A DNA stretch of 34,932 nt from the NCBI GenBank assembly GCA_947303895.1, contig CAMYZQ010000004.1:1-34932 (forward strand), in the 5' to 3' direction. The translations under genes and the position numbers were made by a program. Within the stretch, counting starts at the first letter, position 1, and each line of letters starts with the position of its first letter. Shown in pieces: positions 29,201-34,932 of this stretch. Under the pieces are notes generated by a model. That model was not told the DNA's origin. It worked only from the letters and a program-made list of their open reading frames with translations, and searched no databases. The stretch comes from an uncultured Bacillota bacterium. Its GTDB lineage: Bacteria > Bacillota_I > Bacilli_A > RF39 > UBA660.

Positions 29201-29243
29201 AAAGGGCATATGCCTTGTATATATACATAAAATTCAGATTAAA

Positions 29244-29326
29244 TGGCTCGTTAAAGGAAAAGCCTTTACTAAAGAGAGAATTGATCTTTAGTTACTGGTT
29301 CTGAAGCTGTTCTAGTAAGTCAGCCA
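29244..29326 (+). ncRNA. four-helix-junction RNA between tRNA-like genes
   Basis: P1 TGGCT/AGCCA; P2 TAAAGG/CCTTTA; P3 CTAAAGA/TCTTTAG; P4 TTACTGG/CTAGTAA; zero-nucleotide linkers between P2, P3 and P4. Confidence 0.5.
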
Positions 29327-29340
29327 GCGGTAGATGTTTT

Positions 29341-29417
29341 GCTCCTGTATCCCAACAGGCAGAGGAAGCGGACTTAAAATCCGTATAGTGCAGGTTCGAA
29401 TCCAGCCAGGAGCACCA
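29341..29417 (+). tRNA. tRNA with TAA anticodon (Leu), short variable loop
   Basis: GCTCCTG/CAGGAGC acceptor, GCGGA-CTTAAAA-TCCGT anticodon arm, TTCGAAT T-loop, ACCA. Confidence 0.85.
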
Positions 29418-29422
29418 ATATG

Positions 29423-29472
29423 TAGATACTTACAGTAATATAATTAATAAAAAGATTTTTAATTAGTATCTA
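29423..29472 (+). ncRNA. R0: stem-bulge RNA element, 5' of TROVE/DUF2828-like gene
   Basis: TAGATACT / AGTATCTA perfect 8-bp stem with TACAGTAA immediately after the 5' strand. Confidence 0.6.
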
Positions 29473-29486
29473 GGAGGGAAATGGAT

Positions 29487-31037
29487 ATGATTAAGGAAAG
29501 AAAGAACTTTGTAGAAGCATTGAAGACTCAGAACAGTAAGAAGAAGACTTTTACTGAAAATGGTGCTGTGGCGTATGAAACTACAGGCAAGTATTTACTT
29601 GACTTTAATTTCAAGCTGTCTCAGTACAGAAATATGAGTGTTGAGGAGATTAAGAAGGACTTTGCTAAGGTTTACTTCGAAGATCCTAAGCTTGCTACAA
29701 AGTTTATTTTTTATATTGGAGATGCTAGAGGCGGTCTCGGTGAAAGAAGAACTTTCAATGCTTGCATTGATTGGCTTGTAGAAAATAATTCTGAAGTTGC
29801 TGCTAAAGTAGTTAAATTTATCCCTGAATATACTCGTTGGGATAATCTTGTTAAACTTATCAGAAGTAGAAATAAGTATATTTCAACAATAGTGACAGTT
29901 GCTATTGGAAATCAACTTATTGAAGATTTGGATAACATGGCTGCTGGAAAGAGTGTTTCTCTTTGTGCTAAATGGCTTCCTTCAATAAATGCATCTTCTG
30001 CTGAGACAAGATCTTTGGCTAATTTTCTTTGTAATCAGCTTTGTCTTACTCCTAAGAAATATAGAAAGACTCTTTCTGCTCTTAGAAAGTATCTTGATGT
30101 AGTTGAAGTCAAGATGTCTGCAAATGAGTGGAATAAGATCGATTATTCTAAAGTACCATCTCTTGCTAATATCAAATATACAGATGCATTTTATAGAAAT
30201 GATCCTTATAGAAGAGTGGAATATCTTGCTTCTCTTAAGAGAGGCGAGACAAAAATTAATGCTTCTGTTTCTCAGCCTCATGAGATAGTAAGAAGATATT
30301 ATAATCAGCCTAATTCTTGGTGGCATGAAATAAAAGAAGTTGATACAGCACTTGAAGAAATGTGGAAGGCTTTGCCGAATATTTCAGTAGAAGATAGTCT
30401 CATAGTTAGAGATGGTTCTGGTTCTATGTGCTGTTCTGTAGGCCATAATTCTAAGACAACTTGTCTTGATGTAGCTACAGCTCTTACTATTTATTGTGCA
30501 GAGCATAATTCTAATATTTGGAAGGATAAGTTTATTACTTTTTCTTCTAGACCTAAGTTTGTAGATCTTTCTAATTGCAAAACACTTAGAGATAAGCTTA
30601 TTAGGTGTGATGCAGAAGATGATTGTTCTAACACTAATATTGAAGCTACAATGAGGCTTATTCTTGATACTGCTATTGAGAATAATCTTTCTCAGGAAGA
30701 CATGCCTAAGAATATTGTAATTATTTCTGATATGCAGTTTGATGCGAGAAGAAATAGCTTCAATTGGAATAAGACATTGTTTGAGCAGATTGCTGAGGAT
30801 TATGCTGAAGCTGGATATAAGCTTCCAAAGATCTGTTTCTGGAATGTTTGTTCTAGAAATTTTGATACTATTCCTATGCAGAATAACGAACTTGGTCTTG
30901 TTCTTTGTAGTGGATTTTCTATTACTAATATGAATATGTTTATGAGTGGAGAAATTAATCCATATAAAGTTCTTGTTGAACAGATTAATGGTGAAAGATA
31001 TGATCCTATTGACAAAGCAATAAATAATATAATATAA
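29487..31037 (+). CDS. TROVE/DUF2828-like protein with C-terminal vWA (MIDAS) domain
   Basis: FIFYIGDARGGLGERRTFNACIDWL; KWLPS..KKYRKTLSALRKYLDVVE; LIVRDGSGSM (DxSxS), NTNIEATM, NIVIISDMQFD; ATG 29487 better spaced from AGGAGGG than 29481. Confidence 0.8.
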   Translation: MIKERKNFVEALKTQNSKKKTFTENGAVAYETTGKYLLDFNFKLSQYRNMSVEEIKKDFAKVYFEDPKLATKFIFYIGDARGGLGERRTFNACIDWLVENNSEVAAKVVKFIPEYTRWDNLVKLIRSRNKYISTIVTVAIGNQLIEDLDNMAAGKSVSLCAKWLPSINASSAETRSLANFLCNQLCLTPKKYRKTLSALRKYLDVVEVKMSANEWNKIDYSKVPSLANIKYTDAFYRNDPYRRVEYLASLKRGETKINASVSQPHEIVRRYYNQPNSWWHEIKEVDTALEEMWKALPNISVEDSLIVRDGSGSMCCSVGHNSKTTCLDVATALTIYCAEHNSNIWKDKFITFSSRPKFVDLSNCKTLRDKLIRCDAEDDCSNTNIEATMRLILDTAIENNLSQEDMPKNIVIISDMQFDARRNSFNWNKTLFEQIAEDYAEAGYKLPKICFWNVCSRNFDTIPMQNNELGLVLCSGFSITNMNMFMSGEINPYKVLVEQINGERYDPIDKAINNII

Positions 31038-31042
31038 TTGGT

Positions 31043-31125
31043 TAGATGCTTACAGCAACATTTAAAGGATTTTTCTTTATTATATCTTAGCATTAAGACA
31101 TTTAATAACATAAATATAGCATCTA
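31043..31125 (+). ncRNA. R1: stem-bulge RNA element
   Basis: TAGATGCT / AGCATCTA perfect 8-bp stem, TACAGCAAC bulge, inner hairpins AAAG..CTTT and TCTTA-gcat-TAAGA. Confidence 0.6.
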
Positions 31126-31134
31126 GTGAAAATT

Positions 31135-31194
31135 TAGGCACTAACAGCAACACATAAAACGATAATTGCAAATTATGGAGTAATATAGTGTCTA
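31135..31194 (+). ncRNA. R2: stem-bulge RNA element
   Basis: TAGGCACT / AGTGTCTA stem (one G.U), AACAGCAAC bulge, inner ATAATT-gca-AATTAT hairpin. Confidence 0.55.
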
Positions 31195-31205
31195 GTCGAA
31201 TTTAA

Positions 31206-31288
31206 GCTTCATTGGTGGAATTGGTAGACACGCAAGATTTAGGATCTTGTGCCTATGCGTATAGGTTCGAGTCCTATATGAAGCACCA
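31206..31288 (+). tRNA. tRNA-Leu (TAG), class II
   Basis: GCTTCAT/ATGAAGC acceptor, CAAGA-TTTAGGA-TCTTG anticodon arm, variable arm TGCCTATGCGT, ATAGG-TTCGAGT-CCTAT T-arm, ACCA. Confidence 0.93.
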
Positions 31289-31289
31289 T

Positions 31290-31349
31290 AAACCACTTAC
31301 AGCAAATATATGCATTAGACTGGTAATCTAAATTGGCAAAACGTGGTTT
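31290..31349 (+). ncRNA. R3: stem-bulge RNA element with tRNA-anticodon-like hairpin
   Basis: AAACCAC / GTGGTTT stem, TTACAGCAA after 5' strand, inner TTAGA-CTGGTAA-TCTAA hairpin. Confidence 0.55.
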
Positions 31350-31350
31350 G

Positions 31351-31379
31351 TTTAATATTTATTAATATATATGTATAAT
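31351..31379 (+). promoter_or_regulatory. sigma70-like promoter
   Basis: TTTAAT - 17 bp - TATAAT. Confidence 0.55.
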
Positions 31380-31427
31380 TTATGCTTTCTATATTATTAT
31401 AATAATGTAATAAAGGAGGTATTAAAA

Positions 31428-31574
31428 ATGATTATGAATATTATTAATAAATTAGGATGTCTTATTTTTTGTTTTGGAATTTGCCTAGCAGACAGTGAGA
31501 ATTTACTTATTCCTATAAGTACAGTCTTAGTTGGAATTATACTTTTTAAGATAAGCTACAAAAAGATCCAGTAA
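31428..31574 (+). CDS. small membrane protein
   Basis: Two hydrophobic segments; aaaggagg RBS; start 31428 rather than 31371. Confidence 0.55.
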   Translation: MIMNIINKLGCLIFCFGICLADSENLLIPISTVLVGIILFKISYKKIQ

Positions 31575-31590
31575 ATTGGATCTTTTTTGT
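31560..31590 (+). terminator. rho-independent terminator
   Basis: AAAAAGATCCA-gtaaat-TGGATCTTTTTT. Confidence 0.85.
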
Positions 31591-31618
31591 TTACTTTTTA
31601 TTAATTATATATTATAAT
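31590..31618 (+). promoter_or_regulatory. sigma70-like promoter
   Basis: TTTACT - 17 bp - TATAAT. Confidence 0.7.
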
Positions 31619-31646
31619 ATATATGTAATTAATAGGAGGTGTAGAT

Positions 31647-31880
31647 ATGTATTATGCATTTGATTTTAATGATACTAAAGCTTTAGATGAATTTAATTTA
31701 TCAAATATAGATATAGTATCTATGGTCAGATTTGAAACTTTAGAGAAGCTTGAAAAATTTTTAGATGTTAATTATTCTTATATTGCAGTTTATAATTCAG
31801 ATGAAAAGTATCCAAGTCCTATTAATTTTGAGAGTATAAATGATGCGAAAATAGCTTTAATAAAATGTTTAAATAGATAG
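31647..31880 (+). CDS. hypothetical protein
   Basis: ORF after promoter and taggaggtg RBS. Confidence 0.7.
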   Translation: MYYAFDFNDTKALDEFNLSNIDIVSMVRFETLEKLEKFLDVNYSYIAVYNSDEKYPSPINFESINDAKIALIKCLNR

Positions 31881-31890
31881 GAGGGAAAAC

Positions 31891-32172
31891 ATGGAAGAAT
31901 TTGTAGAAGTACTGGAGAGAATTAAAGAAATATGTAGTAAGACAGATTGTTCAGAGTGCCCATTTTCTATAGGAATTTATCAGGAAGGACCGGGGTATAC
32001 TTATTATTTCTGTGATATTAGAAAGAAACCAAGAGATTGGGATCTTAAAAAAGAGAGAATGAAACAAGATAAGAATTATAGAAAGAATCTTGAAAAAGAA
32101 GAAAAAAAGAAACAGAAAAATAAAGAAGAAAAACCAAAAAAGAGAGGACGTAAGAAGAAAGAAGATAAGTAA
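31891..32172 (+). CDS. hypothetical protein with Lys-rich C-terminus
   Basis: CSKTDCSECPFS Cys motif; KKKQKNKEEKPKKRGRKKKEDK tail. Confidence 0.7.
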   Translation: MEEFVEVLERIKEICSKTDCSECPFSIGIYQEGPGYTYYFCDIRKKPRDWDLKKERMKQDKNYRKNLEKEEKKKQKNKEEKPKKRGRKKKEDK

Positions 32173-32178
32173 TAAATG

Positions 32179-32203
32179 AGACCTCATAAAGAGGTCTTTT
32201 TAT
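32179..32203 (+). terminator. rho-independent terminator
   Basis: AGACCTC-ataaa-GAGGTCT TTTTATTTTATT. Confidence 0.85.
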
Positions 32204-32237
32204 TTTATTATAAAAATATATTATCAAATAATAATAA

Positions 32238-32254
32238 TGCTAAATTATTTATAT
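32238..32254 (+). promoter_or_regulatory. candidate phage promoter motif TGCTAAATTATTTATAT
   Basis: Same pattern as 4641 and 20239; precedes tail module. Confidence 0.5.
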
Positions 32255-32282
32255 TATGTATAAATAATAAAAAGGATTAAGA

Positions 32283-32597
32283 ATGATAAGGGGAACTACT
32301 CCTACATTAATATTTAAGACACCATATACTGCAGATCAAATAGAGCTTGGATATATAACTTTTGCAAGAAAGGGTATTGTATTTATGGATATTCCATTTA
32401 CAGATAGTAGAGTTTCTGTAGATGATTATTCAGTTTCAATTACATTTTCACAAGAAGATACTCTGAGATTTAACTCAATGACTGTTTATGCAGTTCAATT
32501 AAGAATTTTATTAGAAGAAGGATTAGCTGTTGCATCAAATATATTAACAGTACCAGTTGATTCTATATTAAAAAATGGATTTATAGCAAATGAGTAA
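32283..32597 (+). CDS. tail/baseplate-associated phage protein
   Basis: MIRGTTPTLIFKTPYTADQI..GYITFARKG pattern common in phage tail modules. Confidence 0.55.
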   Translation: MIRGTTPTLIFKTPYTADQIELGYITFARKGIVFMDIPFTDSRVSVDDYSVSITFSQEDTLRFNSMTVYAVQLRILLEEGLAVASNILTVPVDSILKNGFIANE

Positions 32598-32919
32598 GAA
32601 ACCTAATTCAGCTTATTTTGAAACAGAGTTTAATCTAGGAGATGTATTTGAAACCAATCTAACAAATACTTTAACTTTCGAATCTGGGCTTCAAGAAGTA
32701 ACTGCAATATATAAAGCTGATCACGCTGTATTAAAAAATAGAGATTTAGATGATCAGCATCCAATAAGTGCTATAACTGGATTACAAGCTGCATTAAATT
32801 CTAAACAAGATGAACTTATTACAGATGGTAATTCGGGCATAGTAATAGAAAATAATTATATACGATTAGATAACTTAATATTAGACTGTGGTACTAGCAC
32901 TACAGTAATTTGGGAGTAG
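32590..32919 (+). CDS. tail fibre-associated protein
   Basis: DDQHPISAITGLQAALNSKQDEL fibre-like motif. Confidence 0.6.
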   Translation: MSKKPNSAYFETEFNLGDVFETNLTNTLTFESGLQEVTAIYKADHAVLKNRDLDDQHPISAITGLQAALNSKQDELITDGNSGIVIENNYIRLDNLILDCGTSTTVIWE

Positions 32920-32922
32920 TAA

Positions 32923-33315
32923 ATGAGCACTACAATAAATCCAAGAATAAAATTAAAGAGAGATACCACTGCAAATTGGAATAATGCTATAGGTTTTATT
33001 CCTTTACAGGGTGAAGTAATAATATATGAAGATTATGAAACCAAAACATATACAGTTCAAGAATATGGAGAAACAGTTACAAAAACTGTAAATATACCTA
33101 ATATAAAAATAGGAACTGGAAATGCTTATGTTCAAGATTTAGCTTTTGTAGATGAAAAAACACGTGATATATTAATGGCTCATATACAGAATCATGATAT
33201 TCATGTAACATTAGCTGAAAAATTATTTTGGAATAATAAAATTAACGTTGATGATGCAGAGGAACAAATCTCTGGTGAGTTAAAAGATGAGACGTTAGTT
33301 CTAACTAGAAATTAG
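32923..33315 (+). CDS. tail fibre-associated protein
   Basis: Typical RIKLKRDTTANWN...FIPLQGEVIIYEDY phage structural motif. Confidence 0.6.
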   Translation: MSTTINPRIKLKRDTTANWNNAIGFIPLQGEVIIYEDYETKTYTVQEYGETVTKTVNIPNIKIGTGNAYVQDLAFVDEKTRDILMAHIQNHDIHVTLAEKLFWNNKINVDDAEEQISGELKDETLVLTRN

Positions 33316-33323
33316 GAGAAAGA

Positions 33324-34553
33324 ATGGCAGAAATTAGTAAAATTACATTACCTTCTGGTAATACGTATGATATTAAGGACGCAACTGCTCGCCAGATGAT
33401 TAGTGGTGGTGTAAGCTTTGTTATTGCATGGGATGGTGGTGTTCCAACAGTTGCAAATATACCAGCAGGCATTAAGGTAGTTTATAATGGTACTACTTAT
33501 ACTGGTACATTAGATGCTGATGACGCACAAGCTGGTGCTTTTTATCTAGTTAAATCAGCAACAACTCCAAGTGGAGAAACATCTGATATTTATGACGAAT
33601 ATGTTCCAGTTGGAACTACAGGAAGTAAAACTTGGGAAAAAATTGGTGATACCCAAGTTGATTTATCAGATGTAGTAACTGGGGTTAGCTTAACAAAGCA
33701 AACAGATACCGTAATAGGTTCTGATGCTACATTTACAGTAACTCAGCCTACAATTACATTAGCAGAAGATTCATCTACTGGAGTTACTTTTGTTAGAGGT
33801 GGGACTTCTAAATATATGGCGGCTTCTGCTTCAGGCACAGCAGTTACTCCTACTACTACAAATATTAAGGCAACTGCATCTGGTGCAAGTACTGCTTGGA
33901 ACTCAAAAGATTCAGTTACAGCAGTAACCGGTTATTCAAACCCGTCAACAGATACTTTTGTAAAATCTGTAAGTGCTGAAACTAATAAGAATTTAGTAAC
34001 AACTACAGTTCCTAATGTTACAGCAGCAGGTTCTGCTTCAACTTGGAATTTTGCTATGGGCAGTGGAGACGCTTCAGAAACATTGATCATAAGTGGCGGA
34101 AATAGTACTGCTCCTACTTTAGGCACAGCAATTACAGTTGCTACAGGCGCAACTTCTACAAGTGGTACAGGAGATGCAGTTGTAACAGGAGTTACAATTG
34201 GAAGTTCTGCTAGTGCCATTACTGGACTTGGAACTCCTGACACAGATACTGTAATTGGAGCTGATTCTACATTTACAATTACTCAGCCTACGATAGCATT
34301 AGCTACAGGAGCAACTGCTGGGACTGGCGTAGTTAGTGTTGCTACTGGAATTTCTTCAGTAACTCAACCTACTATTAGTTTATCTGCTGAAGATTCAACA
34401 GCTACAGGAAGAGCACAGTTTATTCAGAGCGTTGATACTTCTAAGAAACTTAAAGGTACTGCTTCAGGAGCTGGAGTTGCTTGGAACAATAAAGATCAAG
34501 TTACAGTCCTTACTGACAGTACTGATGTTAATGTTACTAAGGGCAATGCATAA
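33324..34553 (+). CDS. tail fibre protein with internal repeats
   Basis: ITLPSGNTYDIKDATARQ N-terminus; Thr/Ser/Ala/Gly-rich repeats incl. TDTVIGSDATFTVTQPTI / TDTVIGADSTFTITQPTI. Confidence 0.75.
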   Translation: MAEISKITLPSGNTYDIKDATARQMISGGVSFVIAWDGGVPTVANIPAGIKVVYNGTTYTGTLDADDAQAGAFYLVKSATTPSGETSDIYDEYVPVGTTGSKTWEKIGDTQVDLSDVVTGVSLTKQTDTVIGSDATFTVTQPTITLAEDSSTGVTFVRGGTSKYMAASASGTAVTPTTTNIKATASGASTAWNSKDSVTAVTGYSNPSTDTFVKSVSAETNKNLVTTTVPNVTAAGSASTWNFAMGSGDASETLIISGGNSTAPTLGTAITVATGATSTSGTGDAVVTGVTIGSSASAITGLGTPDTDTVIGADSTFTITQPTIALATGATAGTGVVSVATGISSVTQPTISLSAEDSTATGRAQFIQSVDTSKKLKGTASGAGVAWNNKDQVTVLTDSTDVNVTKGNA

Positions 34554-34569
34554 TAAGGAGAAATAAGAG

Positions 34570-34728
34570 ATGTCAGATGGAAGTATTTCAAAAATTCAAT
34601 TACCTAGTGGTAATATCTATGATATAAAAGATGAGAATGTTGGTATTTCTTCCACATATGACGGTTCTACAAATACTGTTACTTTAGTAGTAAGCTCTTT
34701 AAGTGATGGAGATGCTACTGAGTATTAA
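34570..34728 (+). CDS. short tail-associated protein (52 aa)
   Basis: MSDGSISKIQLPSGNIYDIKDENVGISSTYDGSTNTVTLVVSSLSDGDATEY; shares N-terminal module with CDS 33324. Confidence 0.6.
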   Translation: MSDGSISKIQLPSGNIYDIKDENVGISSTYDGSTNTVTLVVSSLSDGDATEY

Positions 34729-34738
34729 AAGGAAGAAA

Positions 34739-34932
34739 ATGTCTAGAGTTGCAGTAACAGATTCATATTTAACAGATATAGCTGATGTAATTCGTGCAAA
34801 AAAGAATACTCTTGATACATATACACCAAGTGAAATGGCTGGAGCTATTGCTTCAATAAATGGAGGTGGTACAGTACTAAAAATAGGTGTAGTAAGACCT
34901 GATGCAGAGTTGGTTACTAGTTATTCATATGA
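34739..34932 (+). CDS. tail-associated protein, truncated by window end
   Basis: MSRVAVTDSYLTDIADVIRAKKNTLDTYTPSEMAGAIASING... Confidence 0.65.
   Translation, partial: MSRVAVTDSYLTDIADVIRAKKNTLDTYTPSEMAGAIASINGGGTVLKIGVVRPDAELVTSYSY

Noticed and set aside
29982-30326. Minus-strand ORFs (e.g. 29982-30326, 30800-31171, 26101-26358) and out-of-frame plus ORFs 6105, 30103 and 30739
   Set aside because: They lie antisense or out of frame within strongly supported plus-strand CDSs, with low-complexity composition typical of AT-rich shadow ORFs.
31206-31288. TAG anticodon misread as a suppressor tRNA
   Set aside because: Anticodon UAG reads CUA/CUN (Leu); an amber suppressor would need CTA.
31041-31349. 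R1-R3 as a CRISPR-like array
   Set aside because: Repeat units share only a short core plus variable self-complementary stems; spacing is irregular, a tRNA is interposed, and there are no cas genes.
1-34932. Stop-codon reassignment in this phage, considered because of Leu-tRNAs and AT richness
   Set aside because: Conserved genes end at expected lengths with TAA, TAG and TGA under the standard code, and no suppressor anticodon tRNA was seen.

Overview
AT-rich phage genome segment, almost entirely plus-strand and densely packed. The anaerobic ribonucleotide reductase suggests an anaerobic, probably Firmicutes-like, host; that is an inference. From 5' to 3' the window holds: (i) a CofD/YvcK-like + HAD + nucleotidyltransferase cassette; (ii) dUTPase and dCMP deaminase; (iii) a replication/recombination block with a beta-clamp, a RecU-like resolvase disrupted and re-supplied next to a GIY-YIG homing endonuclease, RecA, a PD-(D/E)XK nuclease, DnaX/delta'/delta-like clamp-loader subunits, SbcD/SbcC-like proteins and a tandem-OB SSB; (iv) peptide deformylase; (v) NrdH/NrdD/NrdG-like proteins; (vi) an RNA-rich island (about 28.74-31.35 kb) with an initiator tRNA, two Leu-anticodon tRNAs, a tmRNA/tRNA-like molecule and several unassigned structured RNAs around a TROVE/DUF2828-like vWA protein; (vii) the start of a tail/fibre module. 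The most interesting candidate is the TROVE/DUF2828-like gene flanked by four stem-bulge RNA elements (R0-R3) that share CUWACAGYAA at the same structural position. It resembles a phage Ro60/Y-RNA-type RNP. All family assignments come from reading motifs by eye; no searches or folding programs were run.
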